Shown here: positions 42,925 through 51,557 of the stretch, one piece after another | Layout: each line of letters starts with the position of its first letter | Numbering within the stretch: position 1 is the first letter of the stretch | Assembly (NCBI RefSeq): GCF_008017805.1 | Contig: NZ_VRTT01000024.1 | Location: 29,528 to 93,527 of the forward strand | Origin: Paenibacillus sp. N3.4 | Lineage (GTDB): Bacteria > Bacillota > Bacilli > Paenibacillales > NBRC-103111 | Direction: 5' to 3' | Length of the DNA stretch: 64,000 nucleotides | Notes under the pieces: generated by a model | Seen by the model: the letters and a program-made list of their open reading frames with translations, nothing else | Told to the model about the DNA's origin: nothing | Database searches by the model: none | Translations under genes and position numbers: made by a program

Positions 42925-43959
42925 ATGAAATACGTACATTTGGATTCCGTTGAGCCGGGTCAATACTTGGGACGAACAATATTTGCCAGCAATGGGGCTA
43001 TTTTGCTTTCAGAAGATGTGCAATTAACCGTGTTCATGATCAATACACTCAACCGAATCGGAGTTACCATGGTCTACATCAAGGACCCTAGTCTAGAAGA
43101 TATCGAAATTCCGGAAATTTTATCTGAAGAAACCAAACGTGCGGTTATGCAGCAAATGGGCCAAACGTTCGCCTCCATTCGATCGGGGAAGGAGTTCAGC
43201 TCACGCAATATGAGCATTTCCATTAATACCTTGCTGGATGAAGTGATGAAAAATCGTGATGTGCTTGTACAATTAACAGATATTCGAACCAAAGATAACG
43301 AGATGTACGTTCACTCAACGAATGTTTGTATGATGGCCGTGCTCATCGGGATTAATATGGGATTCACTACGACTCAATTGAAGGAGTTGGCGATCGGTGC
43401 CCTCCTGCATGATGTGGGGAAAGTGGAGCTTATCTATGACGATGAGTCGCCAGATCCAAGAAAGCATCACACCTGGCGTGGCTTCGAGCTCCTGAAAAGC
43501 AAACGCGAGTTCAGCCTGCTGATTGCTCATGTCGCCTTTCAGCATCATGAGGACCTCATCGGAGGCGGGATCCCGCGGGGGCTTACAAGTGAGGATATCC
43601 ACATTTATGCTAAAATTACAACTGTCGCGAATATGTATGATAATTTGCTTTTTGATGTTTCATTAGGACGCCGAATGCTGCCGCATGAGGCCTGTGAGCA
43701 TATGATGGCGTTGGCCGAGACGAAGCTGGACCGCGATGTCTTGATCCATTTTCTGAAAATTGTATCGATTTATCCGACAGGAGCGTCCGTTCGATTGTCC
43801 ACACGTGAAACAGGTGTCGTGGTAGGACAACATAGGGGATTACCGAGCCGACCGATTGTGAGAATTGTGAAACAGGATGCGACGGATAAGGAATTGGAAA
43901 TCAAGGAAATCGATCTGGCTAAGCATACAACCGTTTTTATTGAACAGGTATTATTATAG
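42925..43959 (+). CDS. HD-GYP-like phosphodiesterase, degenerate GYP motif
   Basis: 344 residues. An N-terminal DUF3391-like segment is followed by an HD domain with ALLHDVGKVE and later QHHEDLIGGGIPRGL. The canonical motif DGSGYPxGL is GGGIPRGL here, so GYP reads GIP and the preceding Asp is lost. The HD metal residues seem kept. Probably cyclic-di-GMP or cyclic-dinucleotide signalling, but activity is uncertain. GTGGAGTGAG precedes the ATG at 42925. Confidence 0.82.
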   Translation: MKYVHLDSVEPGQYLGRTIFASNGAILLSEDVQLTVFMINTLNRIGVTMVYIKDPSLEDIEIPEILSEETKRAVMQQMGQTFASIRSGKEFSSRNMSISINTLLDEVMKNRDVLVQLTDIRTKDNEMYVHSTNVCMMAVLIGINMGFTTTQLKELAIGALLHDVGKVELIYDDESPDPRKHHTWRGFELLKSKREFSLLIAHVAFQHHEDLIGGGIPRGLTSEDIHIYAKITTVANMYDNLLFDVSLGRRMLPHEACEHMMALAETKLDRDVLIHFLKIVSIYPTGASVRLSTRETGVVVGQHRGLPSRPIVRIVKQDATDKELEIKEIDLAKHTTVFIEQVLL

Positions 43960-44043
43960 TTTATTCATTTGTAAACGGATGAACAGAAATGATATGATGG
44001 ATTCAGTAATTCATACCAATATGTACAAGCAGGGGGCACGTGT

Positions 44044-44253
44044 ATGTGGAGTTATCTTATCCCGATTCTGACATTGATTGCGGGCTTGGTCGGAGGCTTC
44101 TTCATTGGAGTATTCTACTTGAAAAGACAGCTGGAATCGATGCAGAACAATCCGGAAATGCTGCAAAAAATGGCTAAGCAAATGGGCTATAACATGAATA
44201 AGCAGCAATTGAATAAAGCGCAACAAATGATGAAAAACCAAAAGTGGAAATAA
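44044..44253 (+). CDS. yneF: YneF family small membrane protein
   Basis: 69 residues. One membrane helix (about 3-26, LIPILTLIAGLVGGFFIGVFY) is followed by the conserved basic tail with MLQKMAKQMGYNMNKQQLNKA. UPF0154/YneF family, widespread in Firmicutes, role unknown. GCAGGGGGCACGTGT precedes the start. Confidence 0.9.
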   Translation: MWSYLIPILTLIAGLVGGFFIGVFYLKRQLESMQNNPEMLQKMAKQMGYNMNKQQLNKAQQMMKNQKWK

Positions 44254-44259
44254 TACGTA

Positions 44260-44328
44260 GGGTTTATGTAAACCCTTCTAAGGGCTTTGCTGTCTTACCG
44301 TACAAACGGTAGGCAGCACGAGCCCTTC
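44260..44328. other. Two adjacent RNA hairpins after yneF
   Basis: GGGTTT-ATGT-AAACCC (44260-44275) is followed by a longer stem from AAGGGCT (44280) to AGCCCTT (44327), which closes on TACCGT-ACAA-ACGGTA with internal GCTG/CAGC pairing. There is no T-run, so it is not a standard terminator. It could be a processed transcript end or a structured leader of the TetR gene. Confidence 0.45.
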
Positions 44329-44346
44329 CTATTATCTTCAAGTATG

Positions 44347-44364
44347 ACTAGGACGTACTAGTAC
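44347..44364. promoter_or_regulatory. Possible operator of the TetR-type repressor
   Basis: ACTAG-GACGTA-CTAGT (44347-44362) is an inverted repeat with six-base spacer, and GTACTAGTAC (44355-44364) is a perfect palindrome. It lies just upstream of the TetR gene start and fits autoregulation. Confidence 0.4.
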
Positions 44365-44384
44365 TATCCAGAGGTGGCTCATAC

Positions 44385-44963
44385 ATGACGAACAATAAAG
44401 ACCGCATCATGGAAGCAGCCATGGATTTATTCCACGATCATGGCTTTCAAGGAACAGGTCTGGAACATATTCTGTCGAGCAGTGGGGTATGCAAGAGCAA
44501 TTTTTATTACCATTTCAAAAGTAAAGAAGAGCTGGGCATTCAAGTGATTGAGCGCAAGGTGCAGGAAATGCGCGAAGCGGTGATGGAACCCAGCTTAGGC
44601 AATGAGCAGTTGTCCCCGAAGGAAAGAGTACTTGGCTTGTTTGAGCGAATGCTGAACTTTTGTGAGCAATTTGAATGCCGCAAAGGATGCTTCTTCGGTA
44701 ATCTCGCGTTGGAACTGAGCGATAGCTCTGAGGCGCTGCGTAAGCCGCTCAGTCGCTTTTTTAGCGAGATGGAGGCTGGTGTAGTCACTTGTCTGCAAGA
44801 GGGCCGCAAACGAGGCGAGATGTCGCTGCAAGGACTTACTCCGTTGGAGCTAGCGATGCCGATTGTATCTTTGCTGCAAGGTGGGATACTCCTGACCAAA
44901 ACGCATAAAGATAGCCGAGCGTTACGCGAAAGCATCAAGGTTTTAACCATTTGTATGGGATAG
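44385..44963 (+). CDS. TetR/AcrR-family regulator
   Basis: 192-residue repressor. The helix-turn-helix at about residues 8-45 reads DRIMEAAMDLFHDHGFQGTG and ends CKSNFYYHFKSKEELG, a form of the YxaF/LmrA-like subgroup. The C-terminal domain has two Cys (CEQFECRKGC), possibly redox-sensitive or structural. GAGGTGG precedes the ATG. No efflux gene is adjacent, so the target is unknown beyond likely autoregulation. Confidence 0.9.
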   Translation: MTNNKDRIMEAAMDLFHDHGFQGTGLEHILSSSGVCKSNFYYHFKSKEELGIQVIERKVQEMREAVMEPSLGNEQLSPKERVLGLFERMLNFCEQFECRKGCFFGNLALELSDSSEALRKPLSRFFSEMEAGVVTCLQEGRKRGEMSLQGLTPLELAMPIVSLLQGGILLTKTHKDSRALRESIKVLTICMG

Positions 44964-44985
44964 AGGAAGAGGAGTGGTAGAGAAG

Positions 44986-45576
44986 ATGGCATCCATCGAG
45001 TATAAAAATACAAGAGTCGCCGAGAATCGCGAGCAAATCGAGCAGCACGTCAAAGCTATTTTAAGATTAATTGGCGAAGATGTAGATCGCGAAGGATTGT
45101 TGGATACGCCAGCTCGCGTAACTCGCATGTACGAAGAAATCTTTTCTGGTTATGAAGCGAATCCACGTGATGTCTTGGGTGTGACGTTCGATGAACAACA
45201 CGAAGAGCTGGTCATTATCAAAGACATTATTTATTACAGCCAATGCGAGCATCACATGGCACCCTTTTTCGGTAAAGTACACATTGGGTACTTGCCAAGC
45301 GGCAAAGTAGCGGGATTGAGCAAATTTGCTCGTCTGGTTGATGTGATCACCCGTAAGCTGCAAGTTCAGGAACGAATTACTTCGGAGATCGCCGATATTT
45401 TGGAGGAAGTACTGAAACCTCACGGCGTTATGGTGGTCGTGGAGGGAGAACATATGTGCATGTGCTCCAGAGGTGTGAAAAAGTACGGCAGCTCGACGAT
45501 TACTTCCGGAGTTCGGGGGGCCTTCCGCTCGGATGCGACACTTCGTTCAGAGTTTCTGTCACTGATCAATAAATAA
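44986..45576 (+). CDS. folE: GTP cyclohydrolase I
   Basis: 196-residue enzyme that makes 7,8-dihydroneopterin triphosphate from GTP for folate (and possibly queuosine) synthesis. Zinc site residues lie in CEHHMAPFFGKVHIGY and MCMCSRGVKK. The full zinc-type FolE fold is present. ATG at 44986 is the best of several nearby starts. Confidence 0.95.
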   Translation: MASIEYKNTRVAENREQIEQHVKAILRLIGEDVDREGLLDTPARVTRMYEEIFSGYEANPRDVLGVTFDEQHEELVIIKDIIYYSQCEHHMAPFFGKVHIGYLPSGKVAGLSKFARLVDVITRKLQVQERITSEIADILEEVLKPHGVMVVVEGEHMCMCSRGVKKYGSSTITSGVRGAFRSDATLRSEFLSLINK

Positions 45577-45593
45577 AGGCAATAAGGGGATGT

Positions 45594-45632
45594 GAGCCAT
45601 GACAACAGTCTTGTGCATCATCCCCTTTTTCA
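45594..45632 (+). terminator. Terminator of folE
   Basis: AAGGGGATG pairs with CATCCCCTT over a long loop, followed by TTTTT. The 200 bases after it hold no feature I can support before the ribosome site of the next gene. Confidence 0.65.
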
Positions 45633-45837
45633 TGAGAAAAGGGAAACCTGACTTGTTGCACAGGGGACGGATATAGTATCCTTTTACATAAATAAGAGAA
45701 CCCGAGTGACTATCGTACATGCCTTTGCATAAACAGATAGGGGGTAGGATGAGACATCGCGGAGTGCTTGTTGACGTATGCAGGCTATCCTAACATCCCC
45801 ATATGCGTTGGGAACATGACTAGAGGAGAGCATGCTA

Positions 45838-47157
45838 ATGGACAACATTCGAAAATATCGGCCCGGTGAGGCGGCTTCCTATAAAGGAAATGAAGAACGG
45901 GATGAGTTCGAGCGGGATTACGCCAGGTTAATTCAGTCTCCGGCTTTTCGCCGCTTGCAGGGCAAGTCGCAAGTATTTGGCGCAGGCTCGGGCGATTATT
46001 ACAGAACGCGACTGACACATTCTATGGAGGTTGCGCAAATAGCGCGAGAAGTAGCCAAACGACTGGAGCGAACGAATCCTTTCTTGAAAAAGCGAGAGCA
46101 CCCAGGCTTAATTATTGATCCTACGGTCGTAGAGTGCGCATCTATTGCCCACGACTTCGGCCATCCGCCATTCGGGCATAAAGGGGAAGAAGTGCTTAAT
46201 CACCTTCTACTGAGAGATTATAATCTTAAATATGAGGGGAACGCCCAAAACTTTCGGATTCTAATGTTTCTTGAGAAAAGAGCAGGCAGCGAAAGCGGTC
46301 TGGATCTTACGGCAGCGGTTCTGCTGGGCATTAATAAATACCCGTTCTCGATCGAAGAAGAGGGCAGACTCAAAGGCGTCTACGGATCAGAGTGGGATGT
46401 CATTAACGAGCTGCGATCCACATGGAATATGCCGGAGGGATGTTCGACTTTGGAAGCGCAACTGATGGATTTATGCGATGATATCGCGTACTCGACGCAT
46501 GATATTGAAGATGGCATACGTGCCGGCAAAATCCAAATGAATGCCACTTTTTTCGAAGATCAACGGCTGCTTCGTCATCTCGTCATGGAGATACTGAATG
46601 ATCCAAACAAACATAAATTTGGTTGGGAACACGTGGATATTGAAAAGATGGTTAAGCAGGTGCTGGCCGATTATTTGGAACAGTGGCAGCAAATTTTTGT
46701 AGAATGCAATCGGGAGGAATCCCGTACACGCAGAGAAATGAAAGCGCGCTGGGTCAGCTCCTTCGCCAATCGGTTGGATATTATCGATGATCCCAGCAAA
46801 GGCTGGAAGAAAGTGGCACTCGTCAAGGACGGAGCTGAGGACATGAATTTGCTGCGGACGATGGAAATTTTGAAAAAGCTTGCCTGGGTAACGCTGATCA
46901 AAGACTTCCGGGTTCTGCGTTTGCAGAAGCGCAGCGAAATCATCGTCGAGCGGCTGTGGGATAGCTTCATCGATCCGCAAAAAGGACAATGGATCTTACC
47001 GCCAGACTGGATTGACAGCTACGAGCGTCAAATGGGGAGTTGGAGTTGGCCGCGCTTTATTGCCGACTATATCTCCGGTATGACCGATGCGTATGCAGAG
47101 AAAGTGTATGCTGAGCTCTTCGCAAGCAAATCGGGCTCTATCTATGAGATGGACTAG
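45838..47157 (+). CDS. dgt: dGTPase-like HD-domain triphosphohydrolase
   Basis: 439 residues. An N-terminal segment FERDYARLIQSPAFRRLQGK precedes HD motifs RLTHSMEVAQIA and ASIAHDFGHPPFGHKGE, with DLCDDIAYSTHDIEDGI completing the site. Family members hydrolyse dGTP to deoxyguanosine and triphosphate, balancing the dNTP pool. GAGGAG at 45823 favours the ATG at 45838 over 45832. Confidence 0.9.
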   Translation: MDNIRKYRPGEAASYKGNEERDEFERDYARLIQSPAFRRLQGKSQVFGAGSGDYYRTRLTHSMEVAQIAREVAKRLERTNPFLKKREHPGLIIDPTVVECASIAHDFGHPPFGHKGEEVLNHLLLRDYNLKYEGNAQNFRILMFLEKRAGSESGLDLTAAVLLGINKYPFSIEEEGRLKGVYGSEWDVINELRSTWNMPEGCSTLEAQLMDLCDDIAYSTHDIEDGIRAGKIQMNATFFEDQRLLRHLVMEILNDPNKHKFGWEHVDIEKMVKQVLADYLEQWQQIFVECNREESRTRREMKARWVSSFANRLDIIDDPSKGWKKVALVKDGAEDMNLLRTMEILKKLAWVTLIKDFRVLRLQKRSEIIVERLWDSFIDPQKGQWILPPDWIDSYERQMGSWSWPRFIADYISGMTDAYAEKVYAELFASKSGSIYEMD

Positions 47158-47211
47158 ACCGTAAATCAATGAGTCCTATACAAAAAAAGACCGACCCCGC
47201 AAGGGGTGATT

Positions 47212-48228
47212 TTATAAGGAGGAGGGAATACCAAAGTTAGCTTGCGATTGCGATGCCGAAATACGATTTAAGAAATCTAATGTACGGTGTACATATTTTT
47301 TGGGCTCAGCGCGGTACAGCAATTCATGCTGGGCATTCGGAATAATCCATAGTTTAGATGCGGATTCTTGCTTTTGCTCCTTAAATATATCCTCAATCAT
47401 ACCATATGGCGCTTTGTTGTCTTCTGTGCCATGGATGAAAAAAATTGGCATTTTATAGGCTGTTGAAGTCACCTTGTTGTAAGGAATTTCATGCAGGCTT
47501 ACACCATTGAGCAAGGGAAAGAATAAACGAACCAGCGGTAAAGAAGGAAATTTGGGTACATTCACATATTGCTTCATGTTGTGATAGAGTGTGTCCGGAT
47601 TCAGTAAGAATGTACTATCAAGAATCATCCCCGCAATATCATTCTCATTTTGGAGAGCGGCTTGCAGCGCTGTCCCTGCCCCCATGGAGAAACCCCAAAT
47701 ATAGATGGGACCACTTGATAATTTTTTCATGTAATCAATTGCGCCAAGCAGTTCCTGAGATTCCTGGATTCCGCCTGTCATAACACGTTTGTTCTCTGGA
47801 TGCACATAGCCATAATCGAACATGAGCACATTGTAATTTTGTAAATGAAGCTCACGGGCTAAATTATAAAGAGGAACCCATAGCTCTTCGCGGTTGCCGC
47901 CATAGCCATGAGAGAATATGACGGTTTTATTCGAATTGCCCGGTATGAACCAACCATCCAGATTGGAAGTGCCGTTAAGACTTGGGAACGTAATACTGCT
48001 GTAAGGAAGCCCGACAGCCTTCATAGGATCTGAATGAAGCGGGTCAATATGCGGCCGCGCAAGGGTCCAAGCAATGTAAGCGTGAAAAGCAAGCAGCAGA
48101 GAGGTACAAAGCACTAAGAAAGAGAGAAGAATGGTGAACACGAGCCTTCTTTTGCGTAAAAGTGGTTGAGTGACCACTTGGTCTAATGTGGGTTGTAAGG
48201 ATCCTGGATTAATAGATGTTGTTGACAC
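47212..48228 (-). CDS. Membrane-anchored alpha/beta hydrolase
   Basis: 338 residues. An N-terminal membrane helix (about 28-52) leads to an alpha/beta-hydrolase domain of the BEM46/FrsA-like type. Oxyanion context FSHGYGGNREE, nucleophile GFSMGAGT, acid GTEDNKAP, and His in PNAQHELLY. GTG start at 48228 after GGAGGTGG. Probably an esterase or peptidase at the outer face of the membrane; substrate unknown. A weak hairpin (ACCCC-GCAA-GGGGT) lies beyond the stop. Confidence 0.87.
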   Translation of the reverse strand: MSTTSINPGSLQPTLDQVVTQPLLRKRRLVFTILLSFLVLCTSLLLAFHAYIAWTLARPHIDPLHSDPMKAVGLPYSSITFPSLNGTSNLDGWFIPGNSNKTVIFSHGYGGNREELWVPLYNLARELHLQNYNVLMFDYGYVHPENKRVMTGGIQESQELLGAIDYMKKLSSGPIYIWGFSMGAGTALQAALQNENDIAGMILDSTFLLNPDTLYHNMKQYVNVPKFPSLPLVRLFFPLLNGVSLHEIPYNKVTSTAYKMPIFFIHGTEDNKAPYGMIEDIFKEQKQESASKLWIIPNAQHELLYRAEPKKYVHRTLDFLNRISASQSQANFGIPSSL

Positions 48229-48431
48229 GAGGTGTCCACCTCCATTCGAATGATGTAAAATTGAGTTTTGTCGTCTGCTAGAGGCACCATTGAAATGAAT
48301 TATCTAAATATTCAGATAAGTAATCTATTAATTTAATAGTATGCTGAATACGCTTACAAGTCAATGCGATTGCGGCAATTGTAAGCCCTCTGTAACCCTA
48401 CTGTAACAAAGAGAGAAACAGATTTTTGAAC

Positions 48432-48460
48432 TTTACGGGATTACGGAGTTTGGTTATACT
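48432..48460 (+). promoter_or_regulatory. Promoter of the IclR-family gene
   Basis: TTTACG (48432-48437), 17 bases, TATACT (48455-48460). The -10 sits in GTTAT-N7-ATAAC, a further imperfect palindrome. The upstream part of this 350-base gap (48229-48430) is AT-rich with nothing else recognised. Confidence 0.65.
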
Positions 48461-48471
48461 AGTGATAACTT

Positions 48472-48490
48472 GGTTTCATATAGTGAAACC
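48472..48490. promoter_or_regulatory. Palindromic operator near the IclR-gene transcription start
   Basis: GGTTTCATATAGTGAAACC, a perfect 7-bp inverted repeat with 5-base spacer, 11 bases after the -10. It would cover the transcription start, fitting repression. A nearly identical site (16 of 19 bases) lies in the aconitase leader at 55363-55381. IclR-family regulators often bind GTTTCA/TGAAAC-type palindromes and their own genes. Confidence 0.65.
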
Positions 48491-48576
48491 GTAAATGGGG
48501 TCCTTCGGTGCCTTTTAGTCGGACCAACGCCTTGGGTCCGTTCAATAGAACCTTAATAGGAAAGCGGTGGTAATCG

Positions 48577-49320
48577 ATGGAAGATGGCAAGTTGACGGTA
48601 CGTGCAGTAGAGCGTGCCTTAGATATTATGCTTTGTTTCACGGGAGCGTCGGAATTGACGCTGACTGAAATTTCAACTCGCGTTGAGCTTCATAAAAGCA
48701 CGGTGCATCGCCTTCTGGCCTCTTTGGAAGGCAAAGGCTTCATCATGCGCGACGGTTCGACAGATAAGTATAGATTGGGTTATCGGCTCTGGGAGCTTTC
48801 CGCTAATCTGTCCAAAGAAGGAGATCCTGGCATTATATTGCTGCCGGAGATGGAACGGCTGCGCGATCAGCTTGGCGAGACGATATCGCTGTACGTCCAG
48901 GACGGCCTGGGACGCGTACGCATTCAAGCCGTGCAGAGCAACCATGCCATTCGCCGTGTTGCCCCTGTGGGGGCGAGAATGCCCTTATATGTAGGCGCCT
49001 CGAGCAAGGTACTCGTCGCCTTCGCAGAGCCTGCTGTGCAGGAGCAGCTGCTAGCCTCGGCCGATTGGCCAGCCGTACTCGATCAGGCTGCATACCTGCA
49101 GCAGCTCCAAGACACCAGACACGCAGGCTTTGCCACGAGTGTCGAGGAACGTGAACCTGGCGCGGCGGCTGTCTCCGCGCCGATTCTTGACCGCGGCGGG
49201 CGGCTCGTCGCCGCCCTGGCGGTCTCCGGCCCAGCGAACAGGCTGACGCTGGAGCTGATGCAAGAGCAGGCGCCTCTTATTATGGAAGCGGCGCGCCGGA
49301 TGGGAACGATGCTGGGCTAG
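48577..49320 (+). CDS. IclR-family transcription regulator
   Basis: 247 residues. The N-terminal winged helix-turn-helix (about 8-65: RALDIMLCFTGASELTLTEIS, in parts, and VHRLLASLEGKGF) is followed by an effector domain (about 80-245) with the usual RRVAPVGARMPLYVGASSKV and GFATSVEEREPGAAAVSAPI. These regulators respond to small organic acids or sugar-derived metabolites. Likely self-regulated through the palindrome upstream and possibly acting on aconitase. Confidence 0.93.
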   Translation: MEDGKLTVRAVERALDIMLCFTGASELTLTEISTRVELHKSTVHRLLASLEGKGFIMRDGSTDKYRLGYRLWELSANLSKEGDPGIILLPEMERLRDQLGETISLYVQDGLGRVRIQAVQSNHAIRRVAPVGARMPLYVGASSKVLVAFAEPAVQEQLLASADWPAVLDQAAYLQQLQDTRHAGFATSVEEREPGAAAVSAPILDRGGRLVAALAVSGPANRLTLELMQEQAPLIMEAARRMGTMLG

Positions 49321-49437
49321 CAGGCTGCACCAGACTATATGAGCGCTCGAAGCTGGGGCTCCACCCATCGTAAGCAAAACGACGGATGCTTTGCTTCTGG
49401 AAGGTCATACTAGAAAGGGGAAAGGGAGTGGTCTGTA

Positions 49438-50373
49438 ATGAGCAAAACAACCTCCATGTTGGCGATTTGGATCAGTTTGATCAGTAATATCGTGCTGACC
49501 GCCATCAAAATCATCATCGGTATGTTGTTTAATAGCCAAGTGCTTATTGCCGACGGCATTCATAACGCGGGAGATGTCATCGCCAGCGCAACAGCTTATA
49601 GTTCCATGCGTGTTTCCTCCAAACCTGCGGATGCGGACCATCCTTATGGTCATGGAAAAGCAGAAGTGCTAAGTGCCTTTATCGTCGCTATTATACTGGG
49701 CGGAGCGGCTATCTACATGGGCTATCACTCGATTCACGCGCTTTTTGAGCCTCCCGGATCCGCACATATCATTGCTTTTATAGCTGCGGTCATCTCTTTG
49801 ATATGGAAACAGGTTCTTTACATCTATACGATACGTATTGGTCGCAAGATGAACAGCAAAGGGCTAATCGCAACGGCATACGACCATCTTGCGGACGTTT
49901 ATGCGTCAATTGCTGCTTCTATTGGTATTGGCTTGGCCTTGATCGGAGAACATTACGGCGTAGGTATCCTCGCTTACGGAGATCCGGTTGCAGGGATCGT
50001 TGTATCCTTTCTGGTGCTGAAGCTCGCCTATGGCATGGGGAGGGAGTCATTCGACGTCCTGATGGAGCGCAGCGTCAGCACAGAGCATATTGAGCAATAT
50101 GCCGCTTTGATCCGATCCGTACCGGAAATCAAGCGAATTGATCGTTTGCGGGCAAGGGAACACGGTCATTACATATTGATTGATGCCAGGCTTGCTGTTT
50201 CTGGAAAATTAACCATCCAAGAGGGTCATGATATTGCCCGTAGAATTAAGATGAAAATCAAGGAAGCCTACAGTGACGTAGATGAGGTACTCGTGCATCT
50301 TAATCCATGGTATGAGGATAAAGGGGAGGCAAAACAAAAAGGGCTGTTCCAAGGTCAAAAGACCAAGGAATAG
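49438..50373 (+). CDS. Cation diffusion facilitator family transporter
   Basis: 311-residue metal/proton antiporter. About six membrane helices, metal-site motifs ADGIHNAGD and AYDHLAD, the loop DHPYGHGKAE, and a C-terminal cytoplasmic domain (about 210-295). Exports divalent cations such as Zn, Mn or Fe. AAGGGAGTGG precedes the ATG. Confidence 0.93.
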   Translation: MSKTTSMLAIWISLISNIVLTAIKIIIGMLFNSQVLIADGIHNAGDVIASATAYSSMRVSSKPADADHPYGHGKAEVLSAFIVAIILGGAAIYMGYHSIHALFEPPGSAHIIAFIAAVISLIWKQVLYIYTIRIGRKMNSKGLIATAYDHLADVYASIAASIGIGLALIGEHYGVGILAYGDPVAGIVVSFLVLKLAYGMGRESFDVLMERSVSTEHIEQYAALIRSVPEIKRIDRLRAREHGHYILIDARLAVSGKLTIQEGHDIARRIKMKIKEAYSDVDEVLVHLNPWYEDKGEAKQKGLFQGQKTKE

Positions 50374-50384
50374 CCCTATTTTCT
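50336..50384. terminator. Bidirectional terminator between the CDF gene and sleB
   Basis: GGGCTGTTCCAAGGTC pairs with GACCAAGGAATAGCCC around AAAA, flanked by AAAAA and ATTTT. Serves both convergent genes. Confidence 0.85.
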
Positions 50385-50392
50385 ATATATTT

Positions 50393-51055
50393 TTATTTAG
50401 CAAAAATATGATTGCCGATCTTGACTGTTTGCGGACGAGACCAAATCCAAGCGCTTGTGGCTGTATCTGGGTTGAAATAGTAAAGAGCTCCTCCGGTAGG
50501 ATCCCAGCCCCGCACGGCCTCTTGAGCCGCCAGGTAGGACGTCTTGTCGGGTGTTAGCCAGTATTGTCCGTCACTTACTGCTGTGAAGGCTCCAGTCTCA
50601 AACACAATATCATGCACCGTATTCGGGAACTGACTCGACTTCAAACGGTTCATCACAACCGCGCCGACAGCGACTTGTCCTTTATAGGATTCTCCGCGAG
50701 CTTCACTGTAGATCAATTTAGCTAATATATCCAAATCGGATTGATTAGCGGAGTATTTATGCAGGGCATTCCATGTATTCGTACCTGTTACACCATCTGC
50801 GGTCAATCCATAATTTCTTTGAAAATTTTTGATGGCCTCAGTGGTTGATGCTCCATATATTCCGTCTATCTGTTTGTTATAGTAGCCTAGCATTTTTAAA
50901 CGGAATTGAAGGTCCCAAACATCTCCTGTTTGGCTTCCTTGTTTCAATATTGCCGCTGCCGCATAAGTAGTTTGCGCGTAGTTGCCTAATCCAGATGTCA
51001 AACCGATCGCCGCGAACAGCATGACAAGGACGAACTTTTTGAATGATTTCATCAT
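50393..51055 (-). CDS. sleB: Spore cortex-lytic enzyme-like cell wall hydrolase
   Basis: About 220 residues. Signal peptide (about 1-32), a peptidoglycan-binding domain (about 38-97, VWDLQFRLKMLGYYNKQIDG then YGASTTEAIKNFQRNYGL), and a Hydrolase_2/SleB catalytic domain with LIYSEARGES (catalytic Glu) and VMNRLKSSQFPNT. SleB is a lytic transglycosylase acting on spore cortex at germination. GGGGAGATA precedes the double ATG. Whether this is SleB itself or a vegetative paralogue cannot be told. Confidence 0.88.
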   Translation of the reverse strand: MMKSFKKFVLVMLFAAIGLTSGLGNYAQTTYAAAAILKQGSQTGDVWDLQFRLKMLGYYNKQIDGIYGASTTEAIKNFQRNYGLTADGVTGTNTWNALHKYSANQSDLDILAKLIYSEARGESYKGQVAVGAVVMNRLKSSQFPNTVHDIVFETGAFTAVSDGQYWLTPDKTSYLAAQEAVRGWDPTGGALYYFNPDTATSAWIWSRPQTVKIGNHIFAK

Positions 51056-51149
51056 TATCTCCCCTTTCGCTCTTACTAGTATAGGGGGCATAAGCAGTTG
51101 GCTCAACCCACAGTTATTGGCAATGTGTAAAAAGAGAAGGGAGATATAA

Positions 51150-51525
51150 ATTTACAAGTCCTCAAAATCTAGTTGAAACGGGCGAAACAATTCAGGGGTA
51201 TAGTTTTAAAGCGTATCGAGACAAAGCGATTGAAGTCGACAGTATTTTGGCTTCTCTGCTGCCCTTCTGGATCGAATTGAACTATGAGATCATTGTCACT
51301 TCAGACCACGGCATGAATATGGATGGCAGTCATGGCGGGACCGGCGCTGCGGAGAGGGAGGTTCCCTTTTATGTCATTGGCGCATCTTTTGAACCGGGCT
51401 ATCATGAAGATGTCATTCCGCAGTTAGCTGTAGCTCCGCTGGTATGCAGGTTATTGTCTCTTCCTTTGGAGGACGATATGGCAGAAACGGATATTCTAGC
51501 TTTTACATATAAAATTGCGAAGTAG
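51150..51525 (+). pseudogene. C-terminal fragment of a nucleotide pyrophosphatase/phosphodiesterase-type gene
   Basis: A frame without a proper start reads FTSPQNLVETGETIQGYSFK then YRDKAIEVDSIL, EIIVTSDHGMNMDGSHGGTG and EVPFYVIGASFEPGYH. This is the metal-binding end of an alkaline-phosphatase-fold phosphodiesterase. The N-terminal two thirds, with the nucleophile, are absent, and sleB lies directly upstream on the other strand. Likely a deletion remnant. Confidence 0.7.
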
Positions 51526-51557
51526 TTTTTCTACGAAAATGCTCAGGAGGTACATCC

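Noticed and set aside
45633..45831. Riboswitch or T-box before the dGTPase-like gene
   Set aside because: No conserved T-box, purine-box or other riboswitch core could be recognised in the leader.
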